A stretch of 50,778 nucleotides of DNA from Burkholderiales bacterium RIFOXYD12_FULL_59_19 (GTDB taxonomy: Bacteria > Pseudomonadota > Gammaproteobacteria > Burkholderiales > Burkholderiaceae_C), in contig MESQ01000024.1 in the NCBI GenBank assembly GCA_001771065.1, forward strand, positions 1 to 50,778, given 5' to 3'. Of the stretch, positions 1-7,786 are shown piece after piece. Numbering within the stretch: the first letter of the stretch is position 1; every line of letters starts with the position of its first letter. The notes below the pieces were generated by a model. It had not been told where the DNA came from and ran no database searches. It worked only from the letters and a program-made list of their open reading frames with translations. A program made the position numbers and the translations under genes.

Positions 1-84
1 ATTGTGCGGGCTTCGCCGCAGCCGACCCGTGTGACCCAGGCATTTCAGGCCGCCTTGCGCCAAGCGCACCAGCCAGCCGCTTAA
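1..84 (+). CDS. C-terminal end of an unidentified protein (partial)
   Basis: An open frame runs from the first base to a TAA at 82-84 and gives the last 27 residues of a protein that starts outside the window. The tail is rich in Ala, Gln and Pro and ends in QPAA, which looks like an unstructured C-terminus. No family can be recognised from so little. Its stop overlaps the stop of the convergent small membrane protein gene by three bases. That it is coding is inferred from frame continuity and from the fit with the convergent neighbour. Confidence 0.5.
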   Translation: MVRASPQPTRVTQAFQAALRQAHQPAA

Positions 85-290
85 CGGTTTTTTTTTGCCT
101 GGATCAGCGTCCACAACAATCGCCCAGCTGCCACCACGTTGACAGCAATGACCGCCATCGCCGGCCAAAAGGGCAGTTCATAACCCGACGCGGCTGAATA
201 GATGAGCAAAGCGCCAAGCGCCAGCGCCCCAATCAGCATGGCGATCACACCGCCGTTCAAGGCGCCACGTTGCAGGTGTTTTGAAGTCAT
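81..290 (-). CDS. Small two-helix membrane protein, unknown function
   Basis: This encodes 69 residues. A short polar N-terminus (MTSKHLQRG) is followed by a hydrophobic stretch around residues 13-33, a short Tyr/Pro-containing turn (GYELPFWP), a second hydrophobic stretch around residues 41-62, and a basic end (QAKKNR). It is therefore probably a two-helix inner-membrane protein with a cytoplasmic C-terminus. It is divergent from the permease at 349, and the 58 bp between them are AT-rich enough to hold both promoters. No strong Shine-Dalgarno precedes the ATG. No family is recognised, but small proteins of this build are common beside transporters. Confidence 0.55.
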   Translation of the reverse strand: MTSKHLQRGALNGGVIAMLIGALALGALLIYSAASGYELPFWPAMAVIAVNVVAAGRLLWTLIQAKKNR

Positions 291-348
291 GGGAAAAATT
301 TAATAAGGTTAAAGTTGGTGCAATTTTACGGACCGCCAAACACACCAC

Positions 349-1620
349 ATGACACCTGAACATGGCCTGCTCGACTGGGGTATTGTGGCGATTTTTGTCA
401 CCGTCTATGTCGGCATGATTCTGGGTGGCCTGCCGCGCCTCAAAGTCGACCGCTCCGGGGTGGCGCTGCTGGGCGCCATTGGCGTGATCGGCCTGGGCGC
501 CATGAGCACCACACAAGCGGCAAGCGCCGTGGATTTGCCCACCGTGCTGTTGCTGTTTGCGTTCATGGTGGTGTCGGCGCAAATGCGCCTGGGCGGCTTC
601 TACACCGCCGTCACGCGCCAGGTGGCGACCCTGCCGCTGGGACGCAACGCCTTGCTGGGCGCCATCATTGGTGTGGCCGGCGCCTTGTCGGCGGTGTTTT
701 CCAACGACATCATTTGCCTGGCCATGACACCGGTGGTGGCGCAACTGTGCCTGCAGCGGCGCCTGAACCCGGTGCCTTTTTTGCTGGGGCTGGCCTGTGC
801 CGCCAACATCGGATCGGCGGCCACCCTGATCGGCAACCCGCAAAACATGCTGATCGGCTCGGTGCTGCAGCTGCCCTTTGGCGGCTATGTGCGTCAGGCC
901 CTGCCGCCGGTGCTGTTGAGCCTGTTGGTGCTGTGGGGCTGGCTGGTGTGGGGTCCGGGCCATGAAGAGCCCGATACACAAGCCGACGCATGCCGTGCCA
1001 TGCCGCCGGACCTGCCCACCGGTTACGGCCCACTGCAAGCACCACCGTTTGATGCCTGGCAGACGGCCAAGGGCCTGGCAGTGGCAACCACGCTGCTGCT
1101 GGTGTTTTTGTTCACCGACTGGCCGCGCGAAATCGCGGCACTGGTGGGCGCGGGTGTGCTGTTATTGAGCCGACGCTTTCACTCGTCCCACGTGATGGGT
1201 TTCATCGATTGGCAACTGCTGGTGCTGTTCATGGGTCTGTTTGTGGTCAACCATGCGTTCGAGTCCACCGGTCTGGCGGCGCAGGCAGTGGCCTGGCTGG
1301 CAGCACAAGGCGTGCAGCTGGCCGACCCCGGCGCCTTGTTTGTGGCCGGTGTCGGACTGTCCAACCTGGTTTCCAACGTGCCCGCCGTGATGCTGCTGCT
1401 GCCGCACCTGCAAGGCTCGGACGCGGGTGTCACGCTGGCGCTGGTGAGCACACTGGCGGGCAATTTGCTGCTGGTGGGCTCCATTGCCAACCTGATTGTC
1501 GTGGACCTGGCACAAAAAAGTGGCGTTGTGATCGACTGGCGCATGCATGCCCGCGTGGGTGTGCCGGTAACGCTCTTGACGCTGGGGCTGCTGTGGGGCT
1601 GGCTGCGCTGGAGCGTCTGA
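349..1620 (+). CDS. ArsB/SLC13-type ion transporter (CitMHS/ArsB superfamily permease)
   Basis: This is a 423-residue integral membrane protein of about 10-12 hydrophobic helices. Two family marks are visible: VFSNDIICLAMTPV near residue 125 and GSAATLIGNPQNMLIG near residue 160. The second resembles the conserved hairpin of ArsB, NhaD and SLC13-like carriers. The C-terminal half repeats the pattern (GVGLSNLVSNVPAVMLLLP, then LAGNLLLVGSIANLIV), as expected for an inverted-repeat transporter fold. The family moves anions such as arsenite or dicarboxylates, or exchanges Na+/H+, and the substrate cannot be read from sequence. There is no arsR or arsC nearby, so an arsenic role is not supported. 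The ATG at 349 lacks a clear ribosome-binding site. Confidence 0.8.
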   Translation: MTPEHGLLDWGIVAIFVTVYVGMILGGLPRLKVDRSGVALLGAIGVIGLGAMSTTQAASAVDLPTVLLLFAFMVVSAQMRLGGFYTAVTRQVATLPLGRNALLGAIIGVAGALSAVFSNDIICLAMTPVVAQLCLQRRLNPVPFLLGLACAANIGSAATLIGNPQNMLIGSVLQLPFGGYVRQALPPVLLSLLVLWGWLVWGPGHEEPDTQADACRAMPPDLPTGYGPLQAPPFDAWQTAKGLAVATTLLLVFLFTDWPREIAALVGAGVLLLSRRFHSSHVMGFIDWQLLVLFMGLFVVNHAFESTGLAAQAVAWLAAQGVQLADPGALFVAGVGLSNLVSNVPAVMLLLPHLQGSDAGVTLALVSTLAGNLLLVGSIANLIVVDLAQKSGVVIDWRMHARVGVPVTLLTLGLLWGWLRWSV

Positions 1621-1684
1621 GAAAAACACCCGTTACCATTCGGCATCTGGTCTTTTTGCCCTTGCCTCTCACCTCGGATCACAA

Positions 1685-2044
1685 ATGGAAAAACAGTTCT
1701 CGCTTGAAAGCGCCATGTCGGATCATGATGTGCTGGTCATCACCTTGCGCGAAGACCACCTGGATGCCGGCAATGTGCTGGAATTCAAGGACGCAATTCA
1801 AGCGGCCATCCAGGGAAAAACACGCGTTGTCCTCGACATGTCGGGGGTCAAGGTGGTCGACAGTTCGGGCCTGGGCGCGCTCATTTCCTGCTTGCGCCTG
1901 CTCAACAGTCAGCATGGCGACTTCAAACTGTGCGCCATGTCCAAAACCATCCGGGCCTTGTTTGAACTGATGCGCATGCATCGCTTGTTCAGTATCTACA
2001 CGTCGCGTGATGACGCCGTCGGGTCATTTGCAGAGGTTTCATGA
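1685..2044 (+). CDS. STAS-domain anti-sigma factor antagonist (SpoIIAA/RsbV type)
   Basis: This 119-residue protein is a single STAS domain. The key segment VKVVDSSGLGALIS (about residues 55-68) carries the DSSG motif where SpoIIAA/RsbV proteins are reversibly phosphorylated by their partner kinase. Its stop overlaps the start of the RsbW-like gene (ATGATG at 2041), so the pair is translationally coupled, as in spoIIAA-spoIIAB and rsbV-rsbW. The unphosphorylated form is expected to bind the partner kinase and release its client, and a PP2C phosphatase (here the product of 3663-4889) would reset it. Family membership is read from the motif. The partner relation is inferred from context. Confidence 0.88.
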   Translation: MEKQFSLESAMSDHDVLVITLREDHLDAGNVLEFKDAIQAAIQGKTRVVLDMSGVKVVDSSGLGALISCLRLLNSQHGDFKLCAMSKTIRALFELMRMHRLFSIYTSRDDAVGSFAEVS

Positions 2045-2460
2045 TGAAGTGCGTGCAAGTTGCGCGACTCGAACTCCCCATTGGCCTGGACTCGCTGCGC
2101 GCTTTTCACGACTTTGTCGCCAGAGAAACACTGCAAGCGGGTCTCCCGGAACCAGACGCCGGATTGTTCGACATTGCAGCCCTGGAAGTTTTCACCAACA
2201 TTGTGCGGCACACCAAAGGTCTGCCCGACCATGCCATGGTCAAAGTTTCGGCGTATTGCACGGCGCAGGAATTTGTGCTGGAGGTGGTGCATCCGGGTGA
2301 GGCATTTACCCCACCCAAGCACTTACCCGCCGCTGAACTTGCTGATTTTCCTGAAGGTGGATTTGGTCTTTCCATCATTCACCAGGCCTGCGACCGGGTG
2401 ACGTATACACATGGCCATGGCGCCAATACCGTGCGCCTTGGGCGCAATATCAGGCCCTGA
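2041..2460 (+). CDS. RsbW/SpoIIAB-like ATP-binding anti-sigma regulatory kinase
   Basis: This is a 139-residue GHKL-type ATPase. The N-box reads EVFTNIVRHTKG (about residues 52-63) and the glycine box reads EGGFGLSIIHQACD (about residues 108-121), typical of HATPase_c_2 proteins of the SpoIIAB/RsbW group. Such proteins phosphorylate a serine on their STAS antagonist and sequester a sigma factor or another output protein. No sigma factor gene is present in the window, so the output is unknown. It is convergent with the nucleotidyltransferase gene at 2480, with only 19 bp between the stops. The start overlaps the STAS gene stop by 4 bp. Confidence 0.85.
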   Translation: MMKCVQVARLELPIGLDSLRAFHDFVARETLQAGLPEPDAGLFDIAALEVFTNIVRHTKGLPDHAMVKVSAYCTAQEFVLEVVHPGEAFTPPKHLPAAELADFPEGGFGLSIIHQACDRVTYTHGHGANTVRLGRNIRP

Positions 2461-2479
2461 CAATTTATGCGCCTCGGGC

Positions 2480-3583
2480 CTAGGCCCGGGCATCACCCCA
2501 GCGCAAGCGGGTGGCATCGTCGTCATGGTAAAAAGTTTCACCATGGCGATCCACACAGTAATCAGGTGACACAATCACTTCACTGAACACCATGTCTGCG
2601 GCAATACGGGTGTATTCAAACAAAATGCTGCGTACCACCTTGCAGCCGGTGCGCAGATGGCAGCCGTGACCAATCCAGGCTGGCCCCACAATCGTGACCC
2701 CGGGATCAATACGCACACTTGAACCAATAAAAACAGGTCCCTCAATGTTGACCTGATGCCATGGAATGGAGGTGTTGATACCCACCCAGATGCCCGGCTT
2801 GATCTGCCGACCCGGCATGCTCATGTCGGCCACTTCCCCCCGCAACACCCGCTGCAAGACCGACCAATAATCCCCCACCCGACCAATGTCCAGCCAATTA
2901 AAAGGTCGGTTTTGCACATAGAACGGCAGTTCATGCGCGACCAAATCAGGGAACAACTGGGAGCCAATGTCATAGACTTGATCCGGCGGCACAAAGCCCA
3001 GCACGGCGGGCTCAAAGATATAGATGCCCGTACTCGCCAATGTCGACTTAGCTTCCGATGGTTTGGGTTTTTCCTGGAACGAGGCAATGCGCCCGTCCTC
3101 GGACGCCACCACGATGCCGTAGCTTTGCACGTCGGCCAGGGGCACGTCCATCGCTACCACACTGGCCATGGCGTTTTTGGTGTGGTGTTCTACCAAGGCT
3201 GCGGTAATGTCCAGGTCAATCAGCGCATCACCACACAGCACCAGAGTGGTTTCATCAAAAAACCCGCTGAAGTCCTGAATACGCCGCATGCCACCCGCCG
3301 AGCCCATCGGCCGCGGCAAGATTTCGCCATGGTCGCGCACTCCTTCGTAAGCGTAGCCAATTTGCACGCCCCAACGCCTGCCGTCACCGAAATACTCTTC
3401 GATTTTTTGATGGTGCCAGGCCACGTTGACCATGATCTCGGTGATGCCGTGGCGCGCCAGGTGCTCAATCAGGTACGCCATCACCGGTTTGCCCAAAATG
3501 GGCACCATGGGCTTGGGTAAATCGCGCGTCAAGGGCCGCACGCGGGTACCCTGCCCGGCTGCCAGAATCATGCCTTTTGCCAT
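2480..3583 (-). CDS. NDP-sugar pyrophosphorylase (nucleotidyltransferase plus left-handed beta-helix)
   Basis: This 367-residue protein has the N-terminal nucleotidyltransferase signature ILAAGQGTRVRPLTRDLPKP (residues 6-25), whose G-x-G-T-R and KP residues bind the nucleotide triphosphate. The rest of the catalytic domain runs to about residue 235 and includes LCGDALIDLD. The C-terminal 110 residues have hexapeptide-like repeats (VFIGSSVRIDPGVTIVGPAWIG), as in mannose-1-phosphate guanylyltransferases and GlmU-type enzymes. It should activate a sugar-1-phosphate for glycan synthesis, but the exact sugar and nucleotide cannot be told. AAGG lies 8 bases before the ATG. It sits alone between the two halves of a partner-switching set, which suggests, but does not show, a link to envelope polysaccharide. 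Confidence 0.85.
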   Translation of the reverse strand: MAKGMILAAGQGTRVRPLTRDLPKPMVPILGKPVMAYLIEHLARHGITEIMVNVAWHHQKIEEYFGDGRRWGVQIGYAYEGVRDHGEILPRPMGSAGGMRRIQDFSGFFDETTLVLCGDALIDLDITAALVEHHTKNAMASVVAMDVPLADVQSYGIVVASEDGRIASFQEKPKPSEAKSTLASTGIYIFEPAVLGFVPPDQVYDIGSQLFPDLVAHELPFYVQNRPFNWLDIGRVGDYWSVLQRVLRGEVADMSMPGRQIKPGIWVGINTSIPWHQVNIEGPVFIGSSVRIDPGVTIVGPAWIGHGCHLRTGCKVVRSILFEYTRIAADMVFSEVIVSPDYCVDRHGETFYHDDDATRLRWGDARA

Positions 3584-3662
3584 TTCTTGTGCCTTGTTAA
3601 ATTCATGTCAATCATACGTTTTTATGGCAAGCTTCAGACGCTGATGCGCTGCTTGGCAGTCC

Positions 3663-4889
3663 TTACCTCAGCGCGACAATCAGCGCCGTCTGGTCATCCG
3701 GCGCCAGGGCGCCATCGGTAAATTGCTGCACGGCGCACCGGATGCGCTCAAGCTTGGCCTCACCGGTGCCGTCATCCGCATCAAGTACTGCCTCAAATTG
3801 TGCGGCCAGCCGCTCCTGGCCAAATTCTTCACCCTCGGCATTCAGAACCTCGGTGATGCCGTCCGAGAACACCAACAGGCTGTCACCGCTGGCGACGGCA
3901 AGACAGCGCTCGGTATAGACCTCGCTGAGCAAAACGCCAATCGGCAGGTTGTCGCCGGAAATCGGCTGCGCCTGCACTCGGCCCTGCCTTAACAACAGGC
4001 CAGAGGTGTGACCCGCGTTGACAAAGGTAAGGGTACCCCGGGATGGGTGAAACCGGTATAGGGCAAGGGTCGCAAATGAGGCAAGCGTGATCAGGCGCGG
4101 GGTCAGCATCTGGTTCACGCGGTTAAGTATTTCGGCAGGCGTTGGCAGGCGCAAGTGGTCGATCAGCAGATCAGCCACGGCCTGGTGGTAAGCCATCTTG
4201 ATCGCCGCGCCGATCAGGGCAGCCTGCACCCCTTTGCCCATGACATCACCCACCAACACATCAAAGCAGTCTGCATCGATGCAACGAATGTCGTAAAAGT
4301 CGCCATCAATGCCTTGCGAGGGCTGACTTGAACAGGCAAAACAGGCCCCTTCAATCGCCTCAGGCACATCGCCCTTGAGCAGGGAGCGCTGGATGTCAAA
4401 GCCAATCCCGAGCTCGCGCTGGCGTGCTGCTTCGAGCTTGGCGCTGCTCTGCGTAAGCCGGGTAATGAGTTGTTGCAACTCGTCACGCTGGGCCATCACC
4501 TCCCGGCGTAATCCTTCGCGCTCCAGCAGGTTGAGGATTCTGAGTCTGGCAATGTCAACATTGATGGGCTTGGTGATGTAGTCAGCCGCGCCCAGGGCCA
4601 GCCCGGTGCTTTCAGCCTCGATATGGGCCAATGCCGTCAGAAAAATCACCGGTACATGCGCCAGCTGCGCATCCGCCTTGATGCGGCGGCAGGTTTCATA
4701 ACCATCCATGTCGGGCATCATCACGTCCAGCAGGATTAGGTCAGGCGTCGCCTGAAGCGCCAGCTTGATGCCCGCCGCACCCGACGTGGCGACTTGCAGG
4801 TCGACGTCTTTTTCCATCACTGCACCCAGGGCAAACAAATTGACCGGGGTGTCGTCGATCGCCAGGACCTGCGGGCGTCTGGACATCAT
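3663..4889 (-). CDS. Response regulator with PP2C (RsbU/SpoIIE-type) phosphatase output
   Basis: This has 408 residues. An N-terminal receiver domain has the phospho-acceptor Asp55 in LILLDVMMPDMDGYE, acidic residues IDD at 11-13, and the conserved Lys in ITKP near 107. A helical linker (about residues 120-165, coiled-coil-like, with EREGLRREVMAQRDELQQL) follows. The C-terminal PP2C domain shows the metal motifs GIDGDFYD and VGDVMGKG, and later VFSDGITE. It should dephosphorylate a STAS antagonist when activated by the histidine kinase. Its ATG overlaps the kinase stop by 4 bp, so the two are co-translated. Unlike HsbR-type regulators it has no C-terminal RsbW domain. That activity lies in the separate gene at 2041. 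Confidence 0.9.
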   Translation of the reverse strand: MMSRRPQVLAIDDTPVNLFALGAVMEKDVDLQVATSGAAGIKLALQATPDLILLDVMMPDMDGYETCRRIKADAQLAHVPVIFLTALAHIEAESTGLALGAADYITKPINVDIARLRILNLLEREGLRREVMAQRDELQQLITRLTQSSAKLEAARQRELGIGFDIQRSLLKGDVPEAIEGACFACSSQPSQGIDGDFYDIRCIDADCFDVLVGDVMGKGVQAALIGAAIKMAYHQAVADLLIDHLRLPTPAEILNRVNQMLTPRLITLASFATLALYRFHPSRGTLTFVNAGHTSGLLLRQGRVQAQPISGDNLPIGVLLSEVYTERCLAVASGDSLLVFSDGITEVLNAEGEEFGQERLAAQFEAVLDADDGTGEAKLERIRCAVQQFTDGALAPDDQTALIVALR

Positions 4890-7183
4890 GACGCTTCTGG
4901 CTGACGGGCGGCGAGCAAGCGCTGCAAGCGATCCAGCACAAGGTCAAAACGAAAACTTTCAAGCTCCAGCCCCGCCTGCGCCATGGGGGCGGCAAGTTCG
5001 GTACCGGCCACAGCTTCCTGCAATTGCTTGAATCGGCGCAGCGCATCAAATTTGTTTTGCGACAACAAGGGCATCAGCTCGTGGATCAAGGCCTGGACCT
5101 GCGGGTTGGCCAAAACAATGTCCACCGGGACGTCCTCTTTGCCCGCAGCCGCTTCGCCCAAGGCGTCGGGCAACCATTTTTTGAGCATGGCCTCCAGGGC
5201 AAACACATTCAGGGGTTTGGTCAAAAAATCATCCATGCCCACCGCCAGACAGCGCTGGCGGTCGTCCTCAAAGGCATCGGCGGTCAAGGCAATGATGGGG
5301 CGCCGTGGGTGACCAGTTTCAAGCTCCCACTGCCTGATCTGGGGCACGGCATCGTAGCCGCTCAACTCCGGCATGCGCAAATCCATCAGGATCAGGTCGG
5401 CATCATGACCCTGCCGGATGGCATCCACCGCCTGTTGCCCCGTGGCGACCAGGGTGATGCGGATGCCGCGTCGCTTCAACAAAACATCAATCAGTTTTTG
5501 CTGCAGCAGGTTGTCTTCAGCCACCATGACATGGCAGGAAAATTGCGCTGGCAACACAGGTCCCGGCGGCGCCTGGTCCTGCCCGGACAGCGGCTTCATA
5601 AGCGCTGTCGCAACGCCGAGCCGAATACGAAACCAGAAACGCGCCCCTTGACCGGCTTCACTTTCAACGCCGACTTCACCGCCCATCAAATGGGCCAGAC
5701 TGCGCACCAGAAACAGGCCAAGACCGGTGCCGCCGTACTGACGTGTGATCGAATTGTCAACCTGGGAAAAACGCTCAAACAAACGTGCTTGCTGGTCTTT
5801 GGCAATGCCAACACCCTGGTCAGAAACAGCAAACTCAAGACGGGCCGTCTGGCCATCGGAGCTCAGCTCGCGGGCGTCAATCGTGATCCGGCCGTGTGTG
5901 CTGAACTTGATGGCGTTGTTGATGTAGTTGGTCAGCATCTGCTGGATGCGGTGCGGATCACCCAAATAGACCTGCCTGGGGCCTGACCAATGGGTAGCAA
6001 TTTGCAGGCCTTTGTCGTTCACGACTTTGCTGAAAAGGTTTTGTGTTGCCACCAGTATCTGGCTGGGATCAAAGGTGATCGCATCAAGTTGCAGCGCCCC
6101 TGACTCAATTTTGGAAAGGTCCAGGATGTCGTTGAGCAGCAGCAGCAGGGCCTGGCCCGAATCGACAAGAATACGTGCATAGTCAAGCCGGTCCGCCTCT
6201 GTCAATTTGGGCAACATGAGCAACTGCGCCATGCCCAAAATGGCATTCATGGGGGTACGTATTTCATGGCTCATGGTGGCCAGAAACTGGCTTTTTGCCA
6301 CATTGGCCGCTTCCGCCGCCTGTTTGGCAACAAAAAGTTCGGTGACATCAAACCGGATGCCAATGGTGTGGCCGTCGGCGGTGCGGCGTTCGCGAATTTT
6401 GAGCCAGCGACCATCGTCCAGGCATTGCATCAACTCATGCTGGCCCTGACGATGAATGGCCATCCGTTCTTCGATCCAGGCATCCTCTCGCCCGACTGCC
6501 GCCTTGAACTGGCCGTGCGCCACCCCATAGCGAATAATTTCTTCGAAGCTGCGCCCCAATTCAATGATGGGCGCAGAGGTTCGGTAAAAGTCCCGGTAGT
6601 GGGCATTGAAATAGACCAAGCGGTCATCGGCATCAAAAATGGCAAACGCCTCACCCATCGTCTCGATCGCCGATTGCAATTGAAGCTCCGCTTCCTGGAG
6701 TCGCGCCTGATCACGTTTGTGCTGGCTCAAGGTGCCCGTGAGTTCTGAATTGCTTTTCAGCAAAGCCTGCTCGGTCTGCCTGGATGCCGTGATGTCATAG
6801 GACAGCGCATAAAACCCCTGCACCTCACCATGAACGATCTCGGGGTGGTATTCCACCCGCATCAACCAGACATGCTGCCGGTCGGGCGAAGTGACCTGAC
6901 GCTCAAAGCGTTGTACTTCGCCCTTGAGCACGGCCTCCAGATAAGGCAGGTTCAGGCGGAATGTTTCTTCGCCTATCACTTCCCGAAGGTGTTTGCCAGG
7001 CATTTTTTCCGGGTCCACGCCAAACCAGGACAAATACGCCGCATTACCAAAACGATTGCGCAGTTGGGCGTCCCAGAAACCGATCATGGTCGGCAACACC
7101 TGTTGCCCCTTGCTCTGATCAAAAAAACCGGCCTCGCGGGCGACAGGGGAAAAAACAGCAGCGGTCAAATCAGAGGTGGTCAT
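4886..7183 (-). CDS. Hybrid histidine kinase (PAS-PAS-HisKA-HATPase-REC)
   Basis: The protein has about 765 residues and no membrane segment. Two PAS-type domains (about residues 25-140 and 170-290) precede the H-box MSHEIRTPMNAILGM (His about 306). The ATPase core shows NNAIKFS (N-box), DQGVGIA (G1) and GGTGLGL (G2). A receiver domain follows with VAEDNLLQQ and LILMDLRMPELSGYD. The last about 90 residues are helical but lack a convincing HPt histidine motif. It is expected to sense a cytoplasmic signal and phosphorylate the co-translated regulator at 3663. The start is uncertain: a GTG at 7216 is also open, but the ATG at 7183 begins a more typical N-terminus. Neither has a good Shine-Dalgarno. 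Confidence 0.9.
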   Translation of the reverse strand: MTTSDLTAAVFSPVAREAGFFDQSKGQQVLPTMIGFWDAQLRNRFGNAAYLSWFGVDPEKMPGKHLREVIGEETFRLNLPYLEAVLKGEVQRFERQVTSPDRQHVWLMRVEYHPEIVHGEVQGFYALSYDITASRQTEQALLKSNSELTGTLSQHKRDQARLQEAELQLQSAIETMGEAFAIFDADDRLVYFNAHYRDFYRTSAPIIELGRSFEEIIRYGVAHGQFKAAVGREDAWIEERMAIHRQGQHELMQCLDDGRWLKIRERRTADGHTIGIRFDVTELFVAKQAAEAANVAKSQFLATMSHEIRTPMNAILGMAQLLMLPKLTEADRLDYARILVDSGQALLLLLNDILDLSKIESGALQLDAITFDPSQILVATQNLFSKVVNDKGLQIATHWSGPRQVYLGDPHRIQQMLTNYINNAIKFSTHGRITIDARELSSDGQTARLEFAVSDQGVGIAKDQQARLFERFSQVDNSITRQYGGTGLGLFLVRSLAHLMGGEVGVESEAGQGARFWFRIRLGVATALMKPLSGQDQAPPGPVLPAQFSCHVMVAEDNLLQQKLIDVLLKRRGIRITLVATGQQAVDAIRQGHDADLILMDLRMPELSGYDAVPQIRQWELETGHPRRPIIALTADAFEDDRQRCLAVGMDDFLTKPLNVFALEAMLKKWLPDALGEAAAGKEDVPVDIVLANPQVQALIHELMPLLSQNKFDALRRFKQLQEAVAGTELAAPMAQAGLELESFRFDLVLDRLQRLLAARQPEAS

Positions 7184-7229
7184 GGGAGGCGCTGATGAAC
7201 GACTGCGTGCGTGCACAACAGGCGGCGAC

Positions 7230-7649
7230 TCAGCGCACGATCAAGACCGGCACCTTGCAATTGGCTAACACTTTGGTGGCCACCGAGCCCACCACCAGAT
7301 TGACCAGGGCACCATGGCCATGCGAGCCCATCACCACCAGGTCAAATTTTTCAACCTCTGCCAGCTTGGCAATGAGTTCACCCGCATTACCGGTCTTCCA
7401 TACCACCTTGGCCTTGACCCCATGGCGCTCCAGAAACTTGGCAACCGGATTCATCACCCTTTGGCCTTCGTCTTCATAATATTTGGCAACCAGCTCCTTG
7501 CCCAGCGCAGCACGCGCCTGGGTCGGCAGCATCATCTGGGCGGTAAACGCGGTGTACTCGTTTTTAGACGAAAACAGCTCGTGAGCAGCCAGGTAGGCCA
7601 ACATTTTTTTGGTGAACGGACTGCCATCAACAGCGAGAAGAATCTTCAT
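7230..7649 (-). CDS. Universal stress protein (UspA family)
   Basis: This is a single UspA domain of 139 residues. It begins MKILLAVDGSPFTKK and ends with the ATP-binding pattern G-2x-G-9x-G-S (GSHGHGALVNLVVGS) followed by VLANCKVPVLIVR, both hallmarks of the nucleotide-binding class. An open frame extends 33 codons further upstream, but the ATG at 7649 has an AAGGAG ribosome-binding site 7-8 bases before it and matches the family start. It lies directly upstream of the histidine kinase on the same strand, so co-transcription is possible. The role is stress tolerance, with the precise client unknown. Confidence 0.9.
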   Translation of the reverse strand: MKILLAVDGSPFTKKMLAYLAAHELFSSKNEYTAFTAQMMLPTQARAALGKELVAKYYEDEGQRVMNPVAKFLERHGVKAKVVWKTGNAGELIAKLAEVEKFDLVVMGSHGHGALVNLVVGSVATKVLANCKVPVLIVR

Positions 7650-7786
7650 GAGGGAACTCCTTAAACGGGTCGCCAGTTTACCCAAGCGGCAGGGCCGCGT
7701 ATTGCCATTTGTCAAGAAACCAGGGTAAACGGAACTGCCTTGTCGCAACGGCCACCCCAGTCATCGGCGCCGCCCCAACGAACACA

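Noticed and set aside
178..1038. 286-codon open frame antisense to the permease
   Set aside because: It runs across the divergent promoter region and has shadow-like His/Gln/Arg composition.
5024..5986. 320-codon open frame antisense to the hybrid kinase
   Set aside because: It overlaps the receiver and ATPase domains of the kinase, and no independent start signal or family motif is visible.
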